From NCBI RefSeq assembly GCF_002929275.1, contig NZ_PJIK01000002.1, positions 187,958 to 251,957 of the forward strand: a stretch of DNA of 64,000 nucleotides. Direction: 5' to 3'. Position numbers and translations under genes: made by a program. Positions 24,908-33,478 of the stretch are shown piece after piece. The notes beneath the pieces were generated by a model that worked only from the letters and a program-made list of their open reading frames with translations, searched no databases and was not told the DNA's origin. Source of the DNA: Arthrobacter sp. ZGTC131 (GTDB lineage Bacteria > Actinomycetota > Actinomycetes > Actinomycetales > Micrococcaceae). How positions within the stretch are numbered: position 1 is the stretch's first letter; each line of letters begins with the position of its first letter.

Positions 24908-27900
24908 GTGTCAACTTTGTTCGGCAGGCTGGGGCTGAGGAAACGCCGCAACAAGCTCATCACTGGTACTGCGTTTTCGGCGGCAGCAGTAGCGCTCGTT
25001 GCCGGCGCCGTCATCTACCCGGGGTTCAAGACCACCGAGGTGGACCTGAACGACGGCGGCGTATGGGTGGTCAGCAAGGCACGCAACGCCGTGGGCCGGC
25101 TGAACTACCCCTCAAGGGTCCTCGACGGGGCAGTAACCCCGGCAAGCACCACCTTCGACGTCCTGCAGAACGCCAGCAAGGTGTTTGTCGATGATGAGTC
25201 AGGCTCCACCCTGAACCAGGTGTCGGCCGCCAACATGAGGCTCGGCGGGGACAAACAGCTCCCTGGCTCCGCACAGGTCAGCTTCGGCACCGAGGTCATT
25301 TCCGTCACCGACCCCGCCGCCGGCAAGATGTGGGCGTTGTCGCCCTCCACCGTCAATGCTTTCGACGAGGAATCCAGCGAACCGGCGGTGGCAGGCTCGC
25401 AGGGGCTGGTGTCCGCGGTAGGCAGCGATGACCGCATCTATTCGGCGGATCCGAAAACCGGGCAGGTGACTGTCACCTCCGTGGACGCCGACGGCGAGCC
25501 CACCGCCACGGAGTCCAGCACCTGGGAAGGACTGAAGGGCGCGGGCGACCTCCAGCTTGCCGTGGTCGGGGACCAGCCTGTTGTCCTGGACGCCGCCGCC
25601 GGCCGGCTGTTCCTTCCGGGCGGCCGCGAGCTGGCACTGGCGGACGCGGGGGAGGCGAAGCTCCAGCAATCAGGCCCGGCGTCGGACTCTGTGGCCCTGG
25701 CCACGCCCAATGCGCTCCTGAAGCAGCCGCTGGATGGCTCGACGGCGAAGTCAGTAACCACCGGCGGCCAGGGCGTACCGGCGGCGCCCGTGCAGCTGGG
25801 CGGCTGCGTTCACGCCGCCTGGTCCGGGGTGAACAAGTACGTCCGGGACTGCGCCAACGACGCGGACGACAAGAACGTCGCCGTTCCCAAGGCCAGTGCG
25901 TCACCGAACTACGTGTTCCGGGTCAACCGGGACCTCGTGGTGCTGAACGACGTGAATTCGGGGAACGTCTGGCTCGTCAACCAGAACATGCAGCTGGTCA
26001 ACAACTGGGACGACGTGGTTCCGCCGAAGAACCAGGCCGATGACCAGGACGAGGAATCAGCGGACGACAACACCATCAACGTCCTGCCGGACCGCACCAA
26101 ACCGAACCGCCCGCCGGAAACCAAGCCCGACGCCGTCGGCGTCCGGCCCGGCCGCACCACGGTCCTGAGCGTCCTGGACAACGACTCGGACCCCGACGGC
26201 GACGTCCTCACCGCTTCGGTGGGCAGCGAGGGCCCCGAGGCAGGCAGCCTTGAGAGCATCCACGGCGGATCGGCATTCCAGATCACTGTCCCCGCCGACG
26301 CCGCACCCGGAACCGAGACGTTCGACTACAGCGCGGCGGACGGCCGCGGCCTGTCCGCCGGCGGCAAGGTCACCCTGAACGTGGTGGGTCCCGACGAGAA
26401 CAGGCCGCCCGCGTTCAAGCGGAGCGATCCCACCACCCTGCTCGTGGAGCAGGGGAAGACGGTCAGTCAGAACATCCTGACGGACTGGGCGGATCCCGAC
26501 GGCGACGACCTCGTCCTCATGTCCGCCACCGCCGACAATGAACAGGACCAGGTCAAGGTCCGGCGGGACGGGCTGCTCACCTACCAGGACTCCGGCGCCT
26601 CGGCCGGCAAGAAAAGCGTCACAGTGTCCGTCTGGGACGGGCAGGCCACCTCCACCGGAAAAGTGGTGGTGAACGTGCAGCAGCCGGGCGCGCTGGCCCC
26701 GGTGGTCAACGCCGACCACGTGACCGCCGTCGTCGGCCAGGACCTGGTCATCGCACCGCTGAAGAACGACGTCGACCCCAACGGCGGCGCCCTGCGCCTG
26801 GCTCAGGTGGAAGCCGGCGGGCCCGCCGAGCTTGGTCCCATCACCGACGGCGGCACCTTCACCTTCCGGAGCCGGACGGCCGGGCCTGTTTACCTGACGT
26901 ACCTTGCGAGCAACGGACCCCAGAGCAGCCAGGGCCTCATCCGGGTGGACGTCGAATCCGGCAAGGACACGGGAAAGCCCGTTGCAGTCCATGACGTGGC
27001 ACTTCTGCCCGTGGGCGGCAGCGTGCTTCTGGACCCGCTGGCCAACGATTCCGACCCGTCCGGCGGTGTCCTGGTGCTCCAGTCCGTCTCGCTGCCGGAA
27101 AATGCCACGGCCTCTGTCAGCGTGATTGACCACAGCGTCCTGCGGATCACGGACATTGCGGGGACCAAGGACCCCTTCGTGTTCCGCTACACCATGTCCA
27201 ACGGCAGGGATTCAGCCACCGGAAGCGTGTCCGTGGTGCCCGTGCCGGCCCCCGCGGTGGTGGAGGCTCCGCAGCCCAAACCCGATGAGGTCAACGTCCG
27301 CGTCAATGACGTGGTCACCATCCCCGTCCTGGACAACGACACCCACCCGCAGGGCGAGAAGCTGAGCGTCGATCCGGTCCTTCCGCAGGCTGTGCCCGCG
27401 GAGGACGGCAAGAGCTTCGTTTCCGAAAACACCCTCCGGTTCATCGCCGGCAGCCAGCCGAAGACCGTCCGCGCCATCTACAACGCCGTCGACACGCAGG
27501 GCCAGAAGAGCGCGGCCGCCGTCACCATCCACATCCTGCCGCTGGAGGGCGCCGAGAACTCGCGCCCGCAGCCCAGGAACCTCACGGCCAGGGTCGTTGC
27601 GGCCGGCACGGTCCGGATCCCGGTGCCGCTGGACGGCATTGACCCCGACGGCGACTCCGTCCAGCTGACCGGAATCGACAGCACTCCCGCCATGGGCACC
27701 GCGACGGCCGGCAGCAACTTCATCGACTTTGTCGCGGCGGGTGACGGAGCCGGAACGGATTCCTTCCGGTACAAGGTGGTGGACCGGCAGGGCGCCGTGA
27801 ACACCGGTACGGTGACGGTGGGCATCGCGCCCCGCGGCGACACAAACCAGAAGCCCACGCCCGTGGATGACCAGGTCAAGGTGCGCCCCGGCCGGCAGAT

Positions 27901-30900
27901 CGCCGTGGACGCGACCGGAAACGACACCGACCCCGACGGCGACCTGATCCGCATCCTCGGCGACGGCATCGAGGCGGACGCCGCGCTGAAGGCGGAGGTC
28001 AGCAAGCAAAGCGGGCGCATCATCCTGCAGGCCCCGGCCGCCGAAGGCACCGTCAACGTCCGGTACACCGTTGCCGACGAGCGGGGCGCCTCCGCGCAGG
28101 CGGCCATCCGGATGATGGTGGACAGCAAGGTCCCGCTGCAGGGGCCCATTGCCAGGGACGATCGCGTGACCTCGGCGCAGACGCTGGGCAAGACCGCCGT
28201 CGACGTCCCCGTCCTGAAGAACGACGAGGATCCTGACGGCGTCGGCGAGAACCTGAAGGTGACCAGCGGAACCGAAACGGCCCGCCCGGGACCGGACGGC
28301 AACATGATCGTCGAACTGACCGAGCAGCCGCAGCTCGTGCCCTACACCGTCGAGGACGTGGACGGCCAGACGTCCACGGCTATCATCTGGGTGCCGGGTG
28401 TCGGGCAGCAAGTGCCCACGCTCGCCAAGGACGATGTGCTCGAGGTCGTTGCCGGCCAGTCGGTCACCGCCGATTTGGCCGAATGGGTGAAAGTGCGCGG
28501 CGGCCGCTCGCCCCGCCTGACCCAGACTGACCGGATCAAGCTGATCGGAGCGGACGGCGCCGATCCTGTGGCGAACGGCGGCACAGCCATCAGGTACACC
28601 GCGGGCAAGGACTACGTGGGCCCGGGGTCCATCAGCTTTGAAGTGACGGACGGCGCCGGTCCCGATGACCCTGCCGGACTCAAGTCCACCCTGAGCATCC
28701 GCACCAGGGTCCTGCCGGATCCCAACCGGAACAATCCGCCAACGCTGCTGGGCGGCGCGGTGGACGTGCCGCTGGGAGACTCCGCCGCGACCGACCTGGC
28801 ACAGCTGACATCCGACCCCGACGCCGACGACGTCCGGAACATGAAATACGAGGTGCTCGGCGCCGTGCCGCAGGGCTTCAACGTGGACATCGACGGCGCA
28901 TCCCTCAGGGTCTCGGCGAAAGACGGCGTGCGTCCCGGCGAGGGCGGCGCTGTGCAGGTCAGGGCGAAGGACCCGCGCGGCCTGGAATCCGTCGCCACCT
29001 TTCGCCTCTCCGTGACTGCCTCCAACCGTGCCAAGCCGGTGGCCAACGACGACGTCGAGGCCGACGCTGCCGCCGGCAAGCCCGTGACGGTGAAGGTGTT
29101 GGCGAACGACTCCAACCCCTTTCCGGACGCGCCGCTCAAAATCGTCGGCGTGGCGACGGAAACAGGCCAGGGCTCGGCTGCCGTATCCGGGGATTCGGTG
29201 ACGGTCACGCCGTCGGCCGGTTTTTCCGGAACGCTCATTGTGTCCTACACCGTGGCGGACAAGACCGACGAAGCGTCGCGCTACGCCACGGCCCGGATCC
29301 GGCTGACGGTCAAGGACAAGCCGCTGGCGCCCACCACCCCGCAGGCACAGAGCGTGGGCGACCAGACCGCCCTGCTGAACTGGACCGCGCCCGCGGACCG
29401 CGGCTCACCCATCACCAAGTACACGGTCTATGGCGAGGGCGGCTACCGGCAGGACTGCCCGGCCAATTCGTGCACCCTGAACAACCTGGTGAACAACACC
29501 AAATACCATTTCCAGGTGACGGCCACGAACAATCTTGGCGAGTCCGAACGTTCGCCGGTTTCAGCTGAGGTCCGCCCCGACGTCAAGCCCGATACCCCGC
29601 TTGCTCCGGCGATGAAGTTCGGCGACAAGCAGCTCGCCATCACGTGGAAGGCGCCGGCCAGCAAGGGCTCGCCCGTCAAGTCCTACGACCTTGAGATCTC
29701 GCCGGCGCCCGGCGGGCAGAACGCGCAGATCCAGAACCTCACGGCCGCCAGCTACGTCTGGAAGGGCCTCGAAAACGGCGTGGCCTACAAGGTCCGCGTC
29801 CTGGCCCGGAACGACGCCCGGGATCCCTCCGAATGGAGCCCCTACTCGGCAGCGGAAACTCCGGCCGGAGTTCCCGTGACACCGGCCGCGCCGACAGTTT
29901 CAGGTGCGGCACCGGTGGGCAACCAAAGCCAGTTGCAGGTGAACTGGACCGCACCCGACAACAACGGCGACGCCGTTTCCGCCTACACGCTGACAACGCT
30001 GCGCGGAGGGGCCGCGGTCAAGAGCCAGCAGGTGGCCTCCGGAACGTCCCTGAACGTGTCGGTGGCAAACTCAGAAACCGACTACACCTTCACCGTGTCG
30101 GCCACCAACAAGGCGGGAACATCCGGGACGAGCGCCCAGTCGGCGGCTATCCGTGCTGCCGGAAAGCCTGGGACGGTGAACGGCGGCACCGTGCGCGCGC
30201 CGGGCAACAGCGGGGAGCTGGATGTGACGTTCACGCCCCTGACCGAGGCCCAGCGCAACGGGTCCCAGGCCGATGAAATCCGCTACCGCTGGTCCACCGC
30301 GTACGGTTCGGGGCCGATCAGCGCGGGCGGGGGAACCATCACCAACCAGCCCAACGCCAGGGAGGTGACAGTCAACATCATCGCTACCTCGATCAAGAAC
30401 AACGTGTCCGGTGACGCCAAGGCCATCGGTTCAAACGTTCCGTACGGTGCGCCTGGCACGCCGGCCGTCACCGGCGACACGTCCGCCAAGGGAGACCCGC
30501 AGGTGCACTGGACGTGGACCGCGCCCAACCCCAACGGGCGGCCCATCAACCGCTATGAGGTCAATGTTGACGGCACCGGCTTCAAATCCGTGGGCACGAA
30601 CAGGCAGTACAGCCAGTCCGGCGGCGGCTGGAGCCAGCGGCACACCCTGGCGGTCCGCGCCTGCAACGGAACCGACGGGACCAAGGACTGCGGCGCGGCC
30701 GACTCCGCCACGGCCACGTCAGGTGCCGATCCCACGCCTCCGCTGACGGAAGTCAGAGTCAAGCGGAGCGACAACAACAGCTGCCCCGGGAAGCCCGGCG
30801 TCGCTGACCGGTACAACTCTGCAACGCGCAGCTGCGGCGGCAGCGACGCGAATTGGGTGTCCTATTCGGATGGCTGGATCCCCACGCCGTGCTGGGCGGA

Positions 30901-31012
30901 CATCTACAACAACAACGGCCGCTGGTACCTGATGGACGGCGGGCCGCACCGGGGCTGGTACGTCAAAGCCGTCACGGTGGACGTCAGGGGCCCCGGCGTG
31001 GGCCAGTGCTGA
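24908..31012 (+). CDS. Giant membrane-anchored Ig-like/fibronectin type III protein
   Basis: A 2034-residue protein. Basic N-terminus RLGLRKRRNKL plus one hydrophobic segment (about residues 17-40) form a signal anchor. Residues 45-370 are beta-rich with weak propeller-like repeats. From about 380 to 1470 there are roughly eleven repeats of 90-100 residues in the Ig-like/cadherin-like class. Most carry a potential Ca2+-binding turn such as LDNDSDPDGD, DWADPDGDD, NDTDPDGD or LANDSDPSGG, at about residues 420, 527, 618, 711, 808, 911, 1005, 1102, 1301 and 1398. From about 1472 to 1940 there are four or five fibronectin type III modules (LLNWTAPADRGSPITKY, ITWKAPASKGSPVKSYD, VNWTAPDNNGDAVSAY). 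The final 95 residues are Cys/Trp/Tyr-rich. No LPxTG is present. It heads the kinase/MoxR/EssC-like operon and resembles the FN3 protein of the Bifidobacterium PFNA cluster. It is probably a long surface fibre. Confidence 0.88.
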   Translation: MSTLFGRLGLRKRRNKLITGTAFSAAAVALVAGAVIYPGFKTTEVDLNDGGVWVVSKARNAVGRLNYPSRVLDGAVTPASTTFDVLQNASKVFVDDESGSTLNQVSAANMRLGGDKQLPGSAQVSFGTEVISVTDPAAGKMWALSPSTVNAFDEESSEPAVAGSQGLVSAVGSDDRIYSADPKTGQVTVTSVDADGEPTATESSTWEGLKGAGDLQLAVVGDQPVVLDAAAGRLFLPGGRELALADAGEAKLQQSGPASDSVALATPNALLKQPLDGSTAKSVTTGGQGVPAAPVQLGGCVHAAWSGVNKYVRDCANDADDKNVAVPKASASPNYVFRVNRDLVVLNDVNSGNVWLVNQNMQLVNNWDDVVPPKNQADDQDEESADDNTINVLPDRTKPNRPPETKPDAVGVRPGRTTVLSVLDNDSDPDGDVLTASVGSEGPEAGSLESIHGGSAFQITVPADAAPGTETFDYSAADGRGLSAGGKVTLNVVGPDENRPPAFKRSDPTTLLVEQGKTVSQNILTDWADPDGDDLVLMSATADNEQDQVKVRRDGLLTYQDSGASAGKKSVTVSVWDGQATSTGKVVVNVQQPGALAPVVNADHVTAVVGQDLVIAPLKNDVDPNGGALRLAQVEAGGPAELGPITDGGTFTFRSRTAGPVYLTYLASNGPQSSQGLIRVDVESGKDTGKPVAVHDVALLPVGGSVLLDPLANDSDPSGGVLVLQSVSLPENATASVSVIDHSVLRITDIAGTKDPFVFRYTMSNGRDSATGSVSVVPVPAPAVVEAPQPKPDEVNVRVNDVVTIPVLDNDTHPQGEKLSVDPVLPQAVPAEDGKSFVSENTLRFIAGSQPKTVRAIYNAVDTQGQKSAAAVTIHILPLEGAENSRPQPRNLTARVVAAGTVRIPVPLDGIDPDGDSVQLTGIDSTPAMGTATAGSNFIDFVAAGDGAGTDSFRYKVVDRQGAVNTGTVTVGIAPRGDTNQKPTPVDDQVKVRPGRQIAVDATGNDTDPDGDLIRILGDGIEADAALKAEVSKQSGRIILQAPAAEGTVNVRYTVADERGASAQAAIRMMVDSKVPLQGPIARDDRVTSAQTLGKTAVDVPVLKNDEDPDGVGENLKVTSGTETARPGPDGNMIVELTEQPQLVPYTVEDVDGQTSTAIIWVPGVGQQVPTLAKDDVLEVVAGQSVTADLAEWVKVRGGRSPRLTQTDRIKLIGADGADPVANGGTAIRYTAGKDYVGPGSISFEVTDGAGPDDPAGLKSTLSIRTRVLPDPNRNNPPTLLGGAVDVPLGDSAATDLAQLTSDPDADDVRNMKYEVLGAVPQGFNVDIDGASLRVSAKDGVRPGEGGAVQVRAKDPRGLESVATFRLSVTASNRAKPVANDDVEADAAAGKPVTVKVLANDSNPFPDAPLKIVGVATETGQGSAAVSGDSVTVTPSAGFSGTLIVSYTVADKTDEASRYATARIRLTVKDKPLAPTTPQAQSVGDQTALLNWTAPADRGSPITKYTVYGEGGYRQDCPANSCTLNNLVNNTKYHFQVTATNNLGESERSPVSAEVRPDVKPDTPLAPAMKFGDKQLAITWKAPASKGSPVKSYDLEISPAPGGQNAQIQNLTAASYVWKGLENGVAYKVRVLARNDARDPSEWSPYSAAETPAGVPVTPAAPTVSGAAPVGNQSQLQVNWTAPDNNGDAVSAYTLTTLRGGAAVKSQQVASGTSLNVSVANSETDYTFTVSATNKAGTSGTSAQSAAIRAAGKPGTVNGGTVRAPGNSGELDVTFTPLTEAQRNGSQADEIRYRWSTAYGSGPISAGGGTITNQPNAREVTVNIIATSIKNNVSGDAKAIGSNVPYGAPGTPAVTGDTSAKGDPQVHWTWTAPNPNGRPINRYEVNVDGTGFKSVGTNRQYSQSGGGWSQRHTLAVRACNGTDGTKDCGAADSATATSGADPTPPLTEVRVKRSDNNSCPGKPGVADRYNSATRSCGGSDANWVSYSDGWIPTPCWADIYNNNGRWYLMDGGPHRGWYVKAVTVDVRGPGVGQC

Positions 31013-31096
31013 ATTTGGGACGCCGTCCCATGACGAACGAATGAACCGCCCCGGATTTGCCGGAAATATGTGCCACACAGAAGAGGAACCCATCTC

Positions 31097-32068
31097 ATGA
31101 CCATGACAACCGAGCAGGCCGACTGGTTTGCAGGCACGTTCGAAAAGCTCGTTGCCAACGTGGGCCAGGCCGTCCTGGGCAAGGCACACGTCATCCGCCT
31201 GACGTTCACCGCCATGCTGGCCGAGGGCCACGTGCTGTTCGAAGACGCACCGGGAACCGGCAAGACATCGCTGGCGCGCGCCCTCGCCGCCACCGTCCAG
31301 GGGTCCAACAACCGCATCCAGTTCACACCGGACCTGCTGCCCTCCGACGTCACCGGCGTGACCATCTATGACCAGAAGACCCAGAAGTTCGAATTCCACA
31401 AGGGCCCGATCTTCAACAACATCGTTCTCGCCGACGAAATCAACCGCGCCTCGCCCAAGACGCAGTCGGCGCTCCTGGAGGTCATGGAGGAATCCCGCGT
31501 CACCGTGGACGGAACCACCTACGAGGCGGGACGCCCCTTCATGGTGATGGCCACCCAGAACCCGATCGAGCAGGCCGGCACGTACCGGCTGCCCGAGGCC
31601 CAGCTGGACCGGTTCCTGATCAAGACGTCCATCGGCTACCCGGACCACGCCTCCACCGTCCAGTTGCTCGGCGGCAGCAACCTGAAGGACCGCTCCCGCG
31701 ACCTGCGGCCTGTCATCACCACGCAGGCGGTGGCGGATATGGCCGATCTCGCCGCCACCACGCACGTGGACACCGCGGTGCTCGAATACATCTCCCGGCT
31801 CTGCGAGGAGACCCGAAACGCCCCCGAGACGCGGCTGGGCGTGTCCGTCCGCGGCGCCCTCGCCATGGTCCGGGCCGCCAAGGTGTGGGCAGCCAGCCAG
31901 GGGCGCAACTTCGTCCTGCCGGACGACATCAAGGACCTCGCGGGGGTTGTGTGGACCCACCGCTTCGTGATGGATCCCGAAGCCGAGTTCTCCGGTGCGA
32001 CGCCGGAGGCCGTGCTCTCCCGGGTGCTGGCGGAGGTCGCCGCCCCGCAGCAGCGCGCGGCCGTCTGA
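31097..32068 (+). CDS. MoxR-family AAA+ ATPase
   Basis: A 323-residue MoxR ATPase. Walker A is EDAPGTGKTSLARAL (about residues 47-60), Walker B is VLADEINRASPKTQSALLE, and the sensor/arginine-finger region is ATQNPIEQAGTYRLPEAQLD. MoxR proteins act as chaperone-like ATPases that mature or assemble partner complexes, typically encoded beside DUF58 and transglutaminase-like genes as here. The start is taken at the ATG at 31097 (MTMTTEQAD), 84 nt after the FN3 gene. All catalytic residues appear intact. It probably drives assembly or activation of the neighbouring DUF58/envelope proteins. Confidence 0.93.
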   Translation: MTMTTEQADWFAGTFEKLVANVGQAVLGKAHVIRLTFTAMLAEGHVLFEDAPGTGKTSLARALAATVQGSNNRIQFTPDLLPSDVTGVTIYDQKTQKFEFHKGPIFNNIVLADEINRASPKTQSALLEVMEESRVTVDGTTYEAGRPFMVMATQNPIEQAGTYRLPEAQLDRFLIKTSIGYPDHASTVQLLGGSNLKDRSRDLRPVITTQAVADMADLAATTHVDTAVLEYISRLCEETRNAPETRLGVSVRGALAMVRAAKVWAASQGRNFVLPDDIKDLAGVVWTHRFVMDPEAEFSGATPEAVLSRVLAEVAAPQQRAAV

Positions 32069-32134
32069 TACGCGGGCTCCGGCCCGCCCTGCCGATCCGA
32101 TACCCACCGAAGCACTGCTAACAAAGGTTCCAAC

Positions 32135-33478
32135 ATGTCCACCGGCACTCCGCTCACCAGGCTTGCGGACCGCTTCCGGCCGCCCTTCCCGAAGGACGGC
32201 ATGCCCTCATCCAAAAGCAGCCGCCTCCGCCGCCCGGCCGTGTGGCGCCTTGCCGGCAGCACCGCCGGCCAGGCGCTGGCACCGGCCTGGGGCGCCGTCC
32301 GCGGCATCTGGGCCCGCCGCGTCCGGCCGGTGCTGTCCGTGGTGAGCGTCCTGGGCTGGTCCGTGCTGGGGGCGTCGGCCTTCCTCTGGATTGCGGGACA
32401 GGCCTACGGCTGGCAGGAAGCAAAGGCCGCGGCGGTTGCTGCGTTGGTGCTCTTCCTGATCGCGGTCGGCTTCATCCTCGGCCGGTCCTCGTACGGCGTC
32501 CTGCTGGACCTGGCCCGGACCAGGGTGGCCGTGGGGGACAGCGCCGTGGGAAGCATCGCCGTCTCCAACACATCCGCACGGCCGCTCCTGCCCGCCGACC
32601 TGGAGCTGCCGGTGGGCGGTGCGACGGCCATCTTCCACCTGCCGCGCATGAAGCCGCAGCAGGTGCACGAGGACCTCTTCACCATCCCCACCGCCCGCCG
32701 GGCCGTCATCGCGGTGGGGCCGGTGCGTTCCGTCCGGGCCGACCCGCTGCATCTCCTGCGCCGCCAGGTGCTCTGGACCGAGCCTGAGGACCTTTATGTC
32801 CACCCCCGGACGGTGGCCCTGGCAGGTTCCGCCGCCGGATTCATTCGCGACCTGGAGGGCATGCCCACCACCGATCTTTCCAGCGCGGACGTCTCTTTCC
32901 ACGCCCTGCGCGACTACGTGCCGGGTGACGACCGCCGGCACATCCACTGGAAAACCACGGCCCGGACCAACAAGCTCATGGTGCGCCAGTTCGAAGAAAC
33001 CCGCCGGGCGCACCTGGCCATCTCGCTGTCCATCAACACGGACGAATACGCCAACGAGCACGAATTCGAGCTGGCCATCTCCGCGGCCGCCTCCATTGGC
33101 CGCCAGGCGATCCGCGAGCAGCGTGAACTGGACGTCCTGACCCAGGCGGGACCGCTCCGCTGTGAAACAGGCCGCAACATGCTCGACGGCATGACCCGGA
33201 TCGTGGGCGCCCCGATGCGGAAGACCGCCGTCGACCTCGCCCGGACCCTGGCCGACACCGTCCCCAATGCCTCCGTCGTCTTTTTCGTGGTGGGCAGCCA
33301 GGTGATGCCCGCCCAGCTCCGCTCGGCCGCGGCCTCGGTGCCGCCCGGTGTGCGCAGCATCGCGGTGCGGCTCGACGCCGGTGCGGCGCCGGCGCGGGCC
33401 AACATCGCCGACCTCACGGTGCTGACCCTCGGCGACCTCTCCGACCTTCCCGCCGTCCTCCGAAAGGCTGCCGCATGA
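32135..33478 (+). CDS. DUF58 domain membrane protein
   Basis: A 447-residue protein with a basic, Arg-rich N-terminus, two membrane helices (about residues 68-91 and 96-115), and a cytoplasmic region ending in the DUF58 domain. The signature LRDYVPGDDRRHIHWK followed by TTARTNKLMVRQFEE lies about residues 258-288. DUF58 proteins often have a vWA-like fold and pair with MoxR ATPases. The ATGA overlap with the following transglutaminase-like gene indicates coupled translation. The molecular function is not established; by analogy it is the MoxR client or adaptor. Confidence 0.88.
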   Translation: MSTGTPLTRLADRFRPPFPKDGMPSSKSSRLRRPAVWRLAGSTAGQALAPAWGAVRGIWARRVRPVLSVVSVLGWSVLGASAFLWIAGQAYGWQEAKAAAVAALVLFLIAVGFILGRSSYGVLLDLARTRVAVGDSAVGSIAVSNTSARPLLPADLELPVGGATAIFHLPRMKPQQVHEDLFTIPTARRAVIAVGPVRSVRADPLHLLRRQVLWTEPEDLYVHPRTVALAGSAAGFIRDLEGMPTTDLSSADVSFHALRDYVPGDDRRHIHWKTTARTNKLMVRQFEETRRAHLAISLSINTDEYANEHEFELAISAAASIGRQAIREQRELDVLTQAGPLRCETGRNMLDGMTRIVGAPMRKTAVDLARTLADTVPNASVVFFVVGSQVMPAQLRSAAASVPPGVRSIAVRLDAGAAPARANIADLTVLTLGDLSDLPAVLRKAAA

